NCBI GenBank assembly: GCA_001683735.1 | Contig: LUGG01000006.1 | Span: forward strand, 372,001-436,000 | Direction of reading: 5' to 3' | Source: Grifola frondosa | Taxonomy: Eukaryota > Basidiomycota > Agaricomycetes > Polyporales > Grifolaceae | DNA length: 64,000 nt | Part shown: piece by piece, positions 51,678 through 63,271 of the stretch | How the letters are laid out: every line of letters starts with the position of its first letter | Numbering within the stretch: position 1 is the first letter of the stretch | Notes under the pieces: generated by a model | Told to the model about the DNA's origin: nothing | The model's database searches: none | The model's input: the letters and a program-made list of their open reading frames with translations, nothing else | Made by a program: the position numbers and the translations under genes

Positions 51678-54600
51678 ATGGCAGAGCCCCCACACACCAA
51701 AGGACAGTTTTGCGAGGACTTAGGCAGTTCGTTCACCGGCAGTCAGGACAGGATCACACGCGCAGGCCGTCCTAAGAAGTCACAGGATCGTGTCGAACCT
51801 CAAGGTCGGTTGTGTGCTCCAGCAGGGAGAAGGACGACATCAAAGGCCACCGCAGGAGACAGCAGCAGCGAGGATGAAATTAACATGCTTACGGGATCCT
51901 CTCGTCACAGCTCACGCTCTTCTATCAAGGAGGAGCGCAAACAACGTACGAAAACGGAGGGTGGTACTGTTAAAGACAATCCTGCCCACACGATCGATGC
52001 TCATATGAAGGACCCAAGATACAAGCCGACCGAGGAGGTAATTGCGACTTTGAAGTTCAAGAAGACCAAACTCGCTATGGATGGTCTAACATCATCTACA
52101 TCAACTGAAGCTGGAAACTTTAGGACAAGAGACACCCCTCCCGCGCGGGTGGCTGGTCCCCCTCACGTTGATTCAAAGTCGAAGCGTTATGTTACTGACA
52201 ACGACACTACGCCCCAACGCATTCGCTCCTACGTTGATCCCACAAAGAGACATGACCCTCCACGCTACAATCATAGTCAAACTTCCCGCGTCTCTGTCGT
52301 ATCGAATAATGGCGAGGGTGATAAATGCGATGATGCTAGGACTCCGCGTCCAACGCGTCCAGCGCCACGCCCCGCCTATAAAGGTGCACAGAAGGCATCC
52401 AGTGCGAGACCATTTCCCCCTATATCACCGCTTGGTTCCGCGAAATGCAAGGGCAAAGACGCAGATGGGCACGAGCGAACTGGTATTTCACAGAACATTC
52501 CCGATGGAGTCTCTCCTTTGGTCAGCAGGAAAGGATCATCTTCGCAGGGAGGGAGCTGGGCAAATGGTGTTGGTAAGAAGATCAAACGTTCCAATCCTAT
52601 CTCAGCTATTTCTCCACTGTCGTCGCAGCCCAAAGTTCAATCCCACAGAGGTTGCATTGCGACTAGCTTGGATCCTATCGGAAACATGTCTCCCTTATCC
52701 TCTAAGGCAAAGGGCAAGAAGAAGGCAGGACTGAAGCCGCAATCGTTCCCCACAATCTCACCTCTTTCATCGCCCCTGCAAAAGAATGATTCTCGAACTG
52801 CGCGAAGAAAGCCTTCGGGAAGTTCCCAAAAGAGCAGTAGCGGGAGGAGTCGTGCACGGATGGTGATTATATCAGAGGAGGGCAGTGAGACTACGTCGGA
52901 CGAAGATATGCAGTCAACGCGTAGTGCCAGACGGATACGCCCGTTTCCAATGGAGACTCAGTTGCTTGAAAGCATTGGACAGTCACCGGCGAAGCGCTCA
53001 TCTCCTGAAGAAAGTGACGGGGAAAGCAGGGACAGAAAGAAGAGGAGGGAGGAACCCAGCCCACCGTATTTATCCTCCTCACCACGGCCTATTCCTGCAC
53101 ATGCAGTGCTGAACTCCTTTTTTTTAGGTTGGCAGAGCTCCTGCTTGATGACGACGCTTCGGACATTGATGACGACGATCTTTGTAAGTGGCAATGCTTG
53201 TGCCAGCTTGTTGCGTTGACCATTAGCCCGTACAGTATTCCTTGATCCGAACATTGACCCTGCGACGCTGTGCCCGTGGTGCGATGAGCAACTCCCACCT
53301 GCGCCCACACCTCATCTGTCTGCGTTGATTGCAGCTGCGCGACGACGTTCTTCTCCGGATGATCGGCCCACGAACCCCCTCGGACTGCGTGCTCCGCTAG
53401 GTGTTTTTGTTGGTGTCTGTCAGCGACACCGGTTCGAGAACTACCAAGTGCCACGTGCGCAACGAAGGGGGTGGCCTACTCAGATTGCTTGGGAGGATGT
53501 TGGTGCTCGTGTGGAGGCTCTTCAAGCTCAATTTGAAGCAATCATCGAGGATGTGGATGAGGAGTTCTTGCCTGGAGCAACATGGAAAGATGATGATGAG
53601 GAAGATGAAGCAGACTTTGAAGGGCGTCCGAGGAAGGGAAGTGTCTTCTGGAGAGATGCAACGCGAAGCGTCAAGAAGACTGGTTCGCGGCAGACTGCAG
53701 GCGTGAGAGGACAATTTTCAAATTTCGACAAGACGCAACCTGGATAGCGAGTGTCCTCCTTGTCCATATTTTTGAACAATTTTCTGACACAGCTTTTGTT
53801 TTAGCTATGGCGAGCTGGGTTATGTCGTAATCCACCAGACTATTTATAATCTCTTTCCGCCGACCTCCTTCGACCCCGACTCAACTTTGCCACTCACGCC
53901 GACTGATTTCATTCAACTCATCCTCGTGCCTGAAGCTGCGGTATCATTGATCATGGAGGACATGAGCCAGACTCGTGCGGCCGCTATTAGGACTCTGCGG
54001 GACAGCGCAGAGTATGGAGTCGCGATGTTCCCGGATGACGGTGCCGATGTGACCGACGCAGGTGAGCAGATCATCATGGAACGAGCTCGGGCAAGGAGAA
54101 AAGAGCTCGAAGAGGAGGAGCGGCTGGAGGAAAAGATGCTGAGGGACTTTCAGGGGGAGGAAGCCGTCCGGAGGAAGGCGAAGGCACGTCCAAAGCCAAA
54201 GAAATCAGCTGAGATGGTTACCGATAGCGACGACACTATGAGTTCGCGGCGTCCGAGACGAAATGGGAAGATGAATGCACAGATAGTATCCGATTATCGC
54301 AGCGGGGACGACGGCACCACATCGAGCACAAGCGACGAGTCAGGTATTGGGAGAGGGAAGAGGGGCAGGCGGCCTCTAGATGAAGACTACAAGCCTCCGC
54401 GACATAAAGAGCCCAGGCGCATAGCGTCGTCGGACGTGGACGTGTCTGAGCGCGATGGCTTCGCAAGGCTGCCACGAGAAACTCAGAAACCCCCTAGGCC
54501 GCGGCCTAAGGCGAGACACAAACCGGCGAGCGAAGTGGAGGAGCCGGCCGACGGTGCTGGATCTGACTCACTAGAAATATCCGAACCTGCACCTTCTTCG

Positions 54601-54948
54601 TCCCAATCGATACCATTTGTCAGGTGGGATGATAAGGGCGAAGCCCACGTACGAATGCCCAGGAACGTTATGGATCCGGACGCGACACCCAAGAAGACGA
54701 GTCAATCGCGATCTATGTCGTCGACGAAGTCGACTATTGGGGCAAAACTGAGAGCGAAGACTGCTCAAGCCAATCAGTATGTTGTTTCATTCTGTTGATT
54801 CTCACAAATTATAATCAACTTCTTTCTTTGATGTTCCAGGGTCAGTCGCCTTGAAGCCCCAAAGACGGCCCGGAATCTGCGTACAGACACTATTCGCAGA
54901 GACGAATTTGCTTGGCTGTTGAGCGATTCCTCGCAACCCACTCCCTGA
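51678..54948 (+). CDS. RTC4: Rtc4-like protein (restriction of telomere capping 4 domain)
   Basis: The C-terminal half carries an Rtc4-like domain, named for a yeast protein affecting telomere capping and otherwise poorly understood. Visible are DPNIDPATLCPWCDEQLPPA, PHLSALIAAARRRS, PLGVFVGVCQRHRFENY, GWPTQIAWEDVGARVEALQA, ANVRGQF-like VRGQFSNFDKTQPG, YYGELGYVVIHQTIYNLFPP, and LTPTDFIQLILVPEAAVSLI. A long disordered N-terminal region has repeated Pro/Ser blocks (FPPISPLGS, ISAISPLSS, NMSPLSSKAK, FPTISPLSSP), possible phosphorylation sites. The C-terminal tail is basic and acidic by turns, ending WLLSDSSQPTP. The start at 51678 (MAEPPHTKGQFCEDLG) is a choice; in-frame ATGs lie further upstream at 51606 and 51411. 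Confidence 0.83.
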
Positions 54949-55055
54949 TCATCACAATAGAGCGTCAACACTATACTATTCTTATTGCTCGGAAACCATC
55001 GCCTCCGAACATTTATTGCATGGGTTTAATTACAAATGTTACATGACCTATAATA

Positions 55056-56140
55056 TCAGACATCCGTCTTCTTCTCTACTATCTCTTCTTCGGAGCACTC
55101 TGACAACGGTTTAGCCGATTCTGACACAACAGTCGTCTCTACCGTTGTATCTACATCCTTCATTACAGCGGCTGCTTTTTGGACATCCTGAGTACCTTCC
55201 CAACCAAGCAACGGCTTGCGATCAGCCGTCTCGACACGAGCAAAGAATTGTGGGCTTAAGAATCCTCGTGCGTCACCCTCGGTTAGTACGACGCCATTCG
55301 CAGATAGGTAGAACTTCACACCGGCATCGATGGCCTTTTGGACGTCGATGAAGATCAGGACCTGAGATGAGCTACGCATGCCTATTGAAAATTCATTATG
55401 AGACGAGGTAGTTGAGGATGGGAAGAACTGACCACTGATCACACCTGAGCCGGCTACTCCTTGAGCGAGGTGGATATGGTTTCTGGACATTTTGCTAATG
55501 CCCTGGTCTCCTGGTAGAAGGAACACCATTGATCACCGAATCGCGAAAGATGAGAAATATAGACGTACGAATGATCTCCCATGCTTTTCTCGTGGTACCA
55601 TGGACGGCAATACCGGTTGGTATATCGGCCAACGACCCGATGGGCTGAAGATCTAATACTACCGACTGTTGGGGGAAATAAGGACATTATGAGAGACGAA
55701 GAGATTTATGTCACTGACTTTCATTGAGTGGCCCTGGTTGGCCCTAATCCACCACACCTCTTTCGTGGAGCTTGAGTTCTTATCGGGCTCAAACAGGAGA
55801 TTAAACCGATTCTTGTTGTCTTTCTTCACCAACTCCTGCAGAGTGGCAAAGTCCACCTCTCGCATCTTCGGAGACTTCAACTACTTCGGCGCATGTTCAT
55901 CCGGTTACCATAAACATATTCTAACGAGAAACTCACGAGCTCGTCTACGCACACGTAACCATCAGGACGCATAGCAAGACCTTCGGCCTGCGATCCATGG
56001 CGGAGGATCCAAGAAACGGTCTTTGAGATACGCGTTTCATGCGAGTCTTTTGGGAGCCCTCTGAGCTTCGCGGAGGTACCCCCTGAACCAGTCTTTGCCT
56101 GTTTGCGATCCTTCTTCTGCCGTTGGCGCTCCTGCTCCAT
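55056..56140 (-). CDS. TPT1: tRNA 2'-phosphotransferase
   Basis: Tpt1 removes the 2'-phosphate left at the splice junction of tRNAs, transferring it to NAD+. The start MEQERQRQKKDRKQAK precedes the N-terminal helix ETRISKTVSWILRHGSQAEG, with the family's conserved Arg-His. Then LAMRPDGYVCVDELL, FATLQELVKKDNKNRFNLLF, WWIRANQGHSMK (RANQGHS), IGIAVHGTTRKAWE-like AVHGTTRKAWEII, ISKMSRNHIHLAQGV (RNHIHLA) and QVLIFIDVQKAIDAGVKFYL. The tail is acidic and Val/Thr-rich (ETTVVSESAKPLSE). Four or five introns are inferred. It starts 429 bases from the divergent RING gene. Confidence 0.92.
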
Positions 56141-56282
56141 GGCCGGTATCTTAGAAGCGTTTCGTATCCAATATATAGAAACAAGAAGATGCGGGTGTGG
56201 CTTCAAGTACAGAAATCTATGACGGAGGCCGATTAATGTAAGCATTCGACTTAGTTTGCGAACGCGCTATTGAGCGCGTGTA

Positions 56283-56389
56283 GTCACGTATGCGTGACGA
56301 TATGTGTATGCGTGACAGGTCGCGATTCATTATGGGTCGTGACGTGACGGGACCAACTCAATGCATTGTCGGTCGTCACTCGGACGTCA
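56283..56389. promoter_or_regulatory. Cluster of TGACG/CGTCA motifs between TPT1 and the RING gene
   Basis: Within about 100 bases TGACG or its complement occurs at 56295, 56340, 56345, 56374 and 56385, with related GTCACG at 56282 and GTGACA at 56312. The last is part of GACGTCA, close to the palindromic CRE. ATF/CREB-type bZIP factors bind such sites. The divergent position suits control of either gene. Confidence 0.45.
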
Positions 56390-56569
56390 CAATCGCTCTT
56401 GTCGCAAACCATCGTGTCGACTGTACGCTCATCTCGTCATTGTCAAACTTTTTGAGGTAAATCGTTGTATATAGCTACGAAGTGCTTCTGACTGATTGTC
56501 CCAGTGGCACAGTCCACCCAGTCCTGAGTGCAACGAGCTTGAACGACACTGCTGCGCCTGTTTGTACAG

Positions 56570-58477
56570 ATGCCTTCGTTCCTAGTGTCACCCTCGACCT
56601 CTTCTCGGTCTCGTCGTCCTGGTGGGAGTTCAGTACAAAGGGAGACCCGCGTACAACCAGCCCAAGGTAATTCAAAGGGCCAGAAGCGAAAGTCTCTCTC
56701 ACCAGATACACGTGTAGTTGAGGAGGTCGCAACGAGGAGCGATTCCGTCAGCGGCCGCAAGAAGAAGAGGCCTAATTTGATAGCCTCTACATTTGTGAAT
56801 GCGGCCTCCGCGCGCTCCACAGCCTCAGAGGACGTTGTGGTTGACTCCAGCTACAGGGCGCGAGCGAAGTCCAAAGCACAAACTGTGCTCACGGAAGAGG
56901 AAGCTTCCATCTCGCGAGAGCACGTTCGACCTACTGGCTCCCATGGGGGTAAGAGCAAGCGGAAGGAAAGATCTGGATCACACGATGCGACGCATCATCA
57001 CTCGAAGAAAGCACTGTCTCCCGACTCGTCGGAAGATGAACGCGCATCCCAGCAATCGATATATGCAGGCCCTCTTGCAACTGCGGACTACAACCGCATG
57101 AAACTGGAACTGGAGAACCTTAGAAAGGTACGCCATTTACTCACGGGCGACTGAAGGTTACGCTGAGTCCGTGCCAAAGCAAATGTCCACGGCGAAGAAG
57201 ACGATCAGCAAACAGAGCAAAGTGAGTATAACAAGTTGCAACGTCCTGGAGCTTACTGACGTTGTCCGCAGACGATCGATGAATTGAAGAGAGATTTGGC
57301 CCTCTCAACCAGCGTGAGTTACAACGTTACTTCACGGGTGATAGTCGCTTATTTCACCATTAGTCCCACAAAGAGCTACGCAAAGATATTGAAAAATTTA
57401 AATCTTTCAAAGACAAGAACGAAGAGGTAAGACACGTCACATATGTGTCTCGCCAGTAGTTTGTTATATTAATTCACATGTTGGATAGATGGTCGCCAGT
57501 GTTGAATCGAACTTGATCTGCCAAATTTGCATGGAAATCATGCTCAAGCCTTGCGGGTACGTCTCGCTTTTTCGCAGCCGAAGACATTGCTCACCGTCAT
57601 TCCGAACAGCCTCTCTCCATGTGGTCATGTCTTGTGTCAAGGTTGTCTACAAGAGTGGTTCCGTTCTGCCCCAGCCGCTGAAAATGAAATGGAAGATGAC
57701 GAATACCCAGTTGCGCTTGTGTATCGGAAGAAGAGCTGCCCGTGTTGCCGCGCCACCGTTCGCAGCCGGCCTATTCCACTATTCCTCGTCAAGTCCCTCG
57801 CGGCTGCTCTTGACAAAGCAAGAGGTGGAACGGGCTCATCTAATCCGACGTCTACCCAGGAGGATGATCCTTGGGAGGATATTTTCAAGAGTCGGAATGC
57901 TATGATTGATTATTGGAGCACCGACGAGGACGACGAGGACGAGGATGATGAAGACGACGGGAGCGGAGAGGACGAAGATGAGTATGACGAGGACGACGAG
58001 AGCTCGTATGACGGCTATGGCACAGCATCCGACGAGGAGCACTACGATGGGCCGTATGTGGCTGCACGCTGGGCGCCACCGACAGTGCACGTCAACGTTG
58101 AAGACTATCCATTCATCGACGACCTGGACGAAGAGGAGCTCGTGCTGCTGCGTCGCGGTGCAACGCTCGAAATGATCCAGATTTTCTGCATGACCTATTC
58201 GCATGAGACAGGCATTCGGCGATGGCGAGCCCCGAGGACGTAGTGTACCTTGGATGGAACATCGAGTTGCGTCCGGACGATGACACGGGCGAGCGCTTTA
58301 TGGACTGGGTCATGGCGGACATGTTCGCGCGCCAGAACGCTGGCGCATCGAGGAACGCGAGCCGCACGGTTTTGGACGGCATGGCAGCTTGTTCCCGAAG
58401 ATGACGATGAGAGCTATGGTATGACGGACTCAGATGCATATGAATCTGCGGCTATGGATGAGGATTCGAATTATTAA
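56570..58477 (+). CDS. RING-finger E3 ligase-like protein with coiled coil
   Basis: The N-terminus is Ser/Arg/Lys-rich. A coiled coil follows (NRMKLELENLRK, TAKKTISKQSKTIDELKRD, SHKELRKDIEKFKSFKDKNE). The RING finger is C3HC4: LICQICMEIMLKPCG, spliced to LSPCGHVLCQGCLQEWF, and CPCCRATV, with a longer loop before the last Cys pair. Then come FLVKSLAAALDKARGG, WEDIF, and a strongly acidic stretch (DEDDEDEDDEDDGSGEDEDE). The C-terminus (ELVLLRRGATLEMIQIFCMT, VVYLGWNIELRPDDDTGERF, MDWVMADMFARQN) is encoded in another frame after an apparent lost C near 58211. A further break near 58380 leads to WQLVPEDDDESYGMTDSDAY and the stop at 58477. The substrate is unknown. Confidence 0.82.
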
Positions 58478-58787
58478 TCGTGTTGTCTAATGGTCGTATC
58501 TGTTAGACAGTTCTGATTCCTGAACGCTAACTACTGTGTACTTTGTCTCTAACCTTTCTCGTGTATCGACCTTCTTTGTTCATATTGTAATAATCTGAAC
58601 CGCTGTTGTTTAACTTCTTGTGCACGCCTGACAGACGCAGTCAAATTACTCTGATTAACATGCACATTAATCGACACCGAATTCTGAGTCCTTTCAACGC
58701 GCATGCGCGATGGTACAGTTCAATAAATATCAGTAACTTACTGCCTTTCCCACTGCGCCTAGCCAAGCCTACAAATCGCCCGGCTTT
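58478..58787. other. Convergent intergenic region, RING gene to ligase
   Basis: About 310 bases between two convergent genes, presumably both 3' regions. Nothing else was recognised. Confidence 0.4.
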
Positions 58788-61700
58788 CTATGTCATCCAT
58801 CGCCCTCGCCAGCTCTCATAGTTCAGCATCTTTATGCTGAAGATCCAGACAGGTCTGCACTGTGCGCTCTTGCCTTCCTTCAACAATGAAGTTCGCAAAT
58901 CAAATAGGATCTGTAGCGGATGCTCTCCCCACTGTTGATTGGCCGATCCACTTTGGGTGTCGTCAACGAAGATCACTCCCTTCTCCGCCCAGTCGCACGA
59001 TGATTCTCCCCATCCGCATGCAAGAAGGAACGCGTCGAGTGCATGCAGCTTCTGTCCCGTAGGAATTATTAGACGGGATGGCACCCTCCCAGACTGCCGT
59101 GGTGAGTCACAAGGTTGTGCGAACCACACGGCGGCACATCTCAGGAACTCGCCCATGGGCGTTGCAGCAAAGTCCAGATCTTTGAGGATGCTTCCTGCCT
59201 CGATAGCGTCTTGACGATGCTCTGCACCTGGCTGTAAGAGATCTTCCTCTTCGTCACGCAAAGAGTCGATAAGTTGGTTCGAGTGAGAACGTCGCACTAC
59301 AGGCATCGCAGATGATACTGAGTCCAAGAGTTCTATTGCAGGTGCTAATCGATGTGATCGTTGTGGACTGCTTGTCGGTGGTGACAGCAGCGCTGAGGAC
59401 ATCTCGCGGTGGCTCTCTTCTCCGAGAGGCAGTTCGTTCAGCGACGGTGCAGTTTGAGATCGCAGAGCAAGACGTTCGGTGAAGTTCGTCGTGGATCCAA
59501 GAGCTCTCATCAAGTGTGGTGGAGACTTTAACAAGTCGTTGCCAGTGCCGAAGTTCTCAACGTCGCCGCTCTTATGCGCATGCATGCCCGCATGAACTTG
59601 TGTCCTTGGTCCGGTTCCAGTCTTCAGCCTTTTCTTCGACCTCTCCTTCTGATCGATCATCTCGAGCTTGTGAATCCACTCTTCTTCAGTCCTCTTCCGT
59701 TTTTCGGGACACTTCACTCCCGGAGAGAGCGGTACTCCAAAGATTTCACTGCACCAATCATATATAGCCTTACCCGAACGATCTCTGCCAACCGCCTCGC
59801 GTGCGATCTTCTGAAATTCTTGCAGCGTCGTGCCTTCTGTCCATGAGCGCTCACTGTATCGAAAAACTTTGGATATTCGCGGGAAGCGAATCTCGTAATA
59901 CTATAGACACATTGCGTCAGTTTGAGTCACAGACGACATTGAAAGATTACTAACCCTTCCGTGCGGCGCTTTCGTGAAACTTGCGCCGAATATTTCTGCC
60001 AACAATGGCCGACGTAGGAACACAGACGGAGGTCGGAGTCCCTCGAAAAGGTCATACGAGTAAGACAGGCCAGAAATGGGCTTCTATCAGTATATAATGA
60101 ATGTGTCAACTTATAAACAACGGCAAAGATGGAAGTGGCGTACGTGTTCTGAATGATGACGTCCCGGACTACACTCTACTGGATCGGAAGCCCTAATCAT
60201 GAAGTTAAGCTCTTCCAGCTTCTCACGTGTGAGGCCGTAGGACACAACAAAGAAAACCTGGAAGTGAGGCAGATGTGTCGGCTGTGATGCCGATCAATTG
60301 CTGTAAGGAATATAAATATCGGCGGCAAGAGTTTGAGTACTGACCTTCTGCTTCAGCATGTCATCATTCGCGAGCGCACCAAGATAGAAGGTGGTAAACG
60401 TAGTGGGAGGCACTACACGAAGATCATCAGCACAGCCCTGAATTGGGCGTATTAGCCGCCACCGACCTCTAAGCTCTCGCGCACGGTCCTTTTCCCAGGA
60501 TGCACCAATTAACACCAGATCCAGAGTGTCGCCATAACCAGATATGTAGTCCTTCTTCAGCTGCATATTCCATTCCTTGTATGAGCTAACTGTAAATATT
60601 CTGCAACCAAACTCCCTTACCTTTACCCATGGGAGCTGCCCCTCTTGTACCGTCCATTCTCCGCCTTCAAGACGACCCCTTCTTGGTGATCAGCAATTGC
60701 TTCTGAGAATATGTTTATGAGTTCACGCTCTGGGTTTGGACCTTTGATATGCTTGCGTTCCGCGAGCATGGTGTACCCTGGGATGATCTGAACAACCGAC
60801 TCTAAGATCTGGCGGCGTTTTATGTAGGGCATGGAGAGCAACGATGTACCGTCGAGGAGGAGAACATCAAAAAAGACCAGGGCGAGATGTCTTGTGCCGC
60901 CATCAGATGCATCGGACTCCATAGAATACTGAGAGTTACTGCGGAAAGCGGTAGAAGAGATAAACATTGATGACGTAGACCTGCTCACAAACTCTTCTCA
61001 CTCTCCGATGCCGAGTCGTCCGGATCATACAATTCTTCTGGTGGTTCTGGGACGTGCGTGTGACGCACTCCGACAGCAGTACTCGCGATCAAACTGCGTA
61101 TCCTCCAAAATTCTGAAAATTTTCCCAGTCGTCAGCAAGCAATTGCAGCCGGTGAATAATAAGTACTTCACCATCAATCCGATCGAGCGTATCAGAGAAA
61201 GCAACCATCTCGGCTTCCAGTATGATACCTCTCTTGAAAGCGGGTCGGCGCGAGCTAGACGATGCTCCTCGTGTTTCATCAGCGCCAGAATGGGGAAGAC
61301 CAAGAGCATCTTGAATAATGCTATGACAAATTTTCAATCAGATAATTTATCGGATAATATCCTATGAATGGACGTACGAATGGATGCCATGTCGGTCAAG
61401 GGTAGAATCACGCCCGCTCTTGCTGAAGATTGTGATGCGTGGGGTACCATCCTTCAAAAGCTCGATATGTATCTGAGCTCGCTCCCCATCATATTTCGTC
61501 TCGGCCCACACATCATTTGCTCCTGCAAGCTGCTGAAGAGCATGGACGCACCCCTGTCCCTTAACACATTTCGGTATCTGTGAAAAATACGTGAGAAGAT
61601 GTATCGATGTAGGATTAATATTCGCTTGCCTGAATAGCGATCCCTACTTTTGGCTCAGGCACTGCAACTTCTTCCCCTGAGGTGGAGCAAAAAACTTCAT

Positions 61701-62610
61701 ATGCTTCTGCCGCTTCTTCCAGAGACGCGCGGTGGCGAAACGCGCGGAGCATATATCCTGACGCATCCCACACATTCATGGCCGCCTCCTTGTAGAGCAT
61801 CGTTATTGCGTTGCTATTGTATTGGAGCAGCGCTGCAGTGTAGTGCGTGCTATCCTCAGGGATGGGATACAACAGAGGCCGAAGGTCCTTGAGAATAATT
61901 TGAGTGACCACGGACGCAGCCGTGGGAGAAAGCGAAGAATATAGTGCACGGAGGATGGCGCGCCTCGACCGAGGTTTAGTGGCGTTTGTATGAGTGCCGC
62001 GAACGGTAGGACCAGAGAAGGCGCATGTAGCGGCGAGCTCGGTGAGAAGTGTGTCGACTTTTCTCATGCTTATGGTGCTCTCGGTAACCTAGAAGAGGGG
62101 TAAATCTGACGCATATATAAGCATATACAAATACAGACGTTGCTCACGGTGGAACTTGCGGCCATAATACTCTCGACCTCGTTGCCGAGGCATCCTAGCG
62201 TATCCTCGCCATTCCACTTGGAGAGCCTCGCGCCACGGCCGTGGGGTTTGGTCGATACGCCAAGAATATCTGCGAGATACTGTGCAAGACGCGTCTCCTG
62301 CATGCTGTATTTTCTGCGCACATCCTCTTCTGGGAAAAGCAAGCGGAAAACAATAGGAGTGGTATCTGGAGGAAGAGGACCATGTCGACGATTCAATTCG
62401 ACCACCCACTTGCGGAATTTTTGCAAGACGGGGAAGGCGGAATATGTGGCGTTTTTATTGTCCGAGACTTTTCGGGGCTTGACCGCCCCGATTGCTTGCA
62501 CAAGCTCTGTGAAGCTATATAAAATGTCAGAAAGAGCGCGTGCAATGAAGGAAGTCAGCGCACAAGGAAAATGGGATAGACGTATCCGCAGTGGAGGCGT
62601 TGTTGGACAT
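58788..62610 (-). CDS. ATP-dependent DNA ligase, LIG4-like fungal type
   Basis: The protein has the eukaryotic ATP-dependent ligase core. An N-terminal helical domain (PFSLCADFLHCTRSF, SDILYSFTELVQAIGAVKPR, PIVFRLLFPEEDVRRKYSMQ, ETRLAQYLADILGVSTK) precedes motif I, WAETKYDGERAQIHIEL, whose adenylated Lys codon is at 61494-61496. Motif III is RGIILEAEMVAFSD, motif IV is EGVVLKAENGRYKRG, motif V is WVKMKKDYISGYGDTLDLVL. OB-fold segments include FYLGALANDDMLKQK, YYEIRFPRISKVFRY and ERSWTEGTTLQEFQKIAREA. The C-terminal part (FLRCAAVWFAQP, RLIIPTGQKLHALDAFLLAC) could be one BRCT-like fold; the tandem BRCTs of classical LIG4 are not obvious. One break near 62533 precedes SDILYSF. More than ten introns are inferred. 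Confidence 0.85.
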
Positions 62611-63271
62611 GATCTGGCTGGGTTGAATTTTCGCCGTCGAATCACTGTGGAAGAAGAGAAGAGGTGTGGAAGGACTGGCCAAGGAGACACACAAATCCCC
62701 CCTACACACAATAAATACAACGAGGTGGCCGAGTCACCCGGGATGGACGTCAAGGACCAAAGCCAGCTGGCGCCGCGCGCCCACATCCGATTGTTACTTT
62801 CCTAACCTGACGTCGAGCTTTTCCACGGAATACGTCGCGGTGAAGACATCACGTGTCGACCGCGTCTCATCCGACTGTTATCGACCCCAAAGCTTCCCGC
62901 GGCCATGCATTGGATGTGGGTGGGGTGAGTTAGCTGTGCCATAAACAGCATATATATATTACATGGGATCCGCTACGTATTTTCTAGCTTGGAGCAAAAT
63001 CCACCAACGATCAACTCCATCCGAGCAGTTCGAGATGAATAATAAAAGCACACTGGTCTAGTATTACAAAAGCCGGAGTGAGGGTGGGAAACGTTACACT
63101 ATCACCACAGCTTTGAAGGAAAGGGGGTTGCACCGTTCGACCAAAGGAAAAGGCAAACAGACAAGGTTGAGACACATCGAGAGCAAACAAAACGAGTTGA
63201 TACAAAAGAGATATGAATAAATCAAACCAAGAAAAGCCGATAGATAGGCGTTGTTTGGTGTATACACGCTT
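62611..63271. other. Upstream region of the ligase gene
   Basis: About 0.66 kb with no recognised gene. A short AT run (tatatatatt) lies near 62950. It lies between the ligase start and the end of the next minus-strand gene. Confidence 0.4.
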
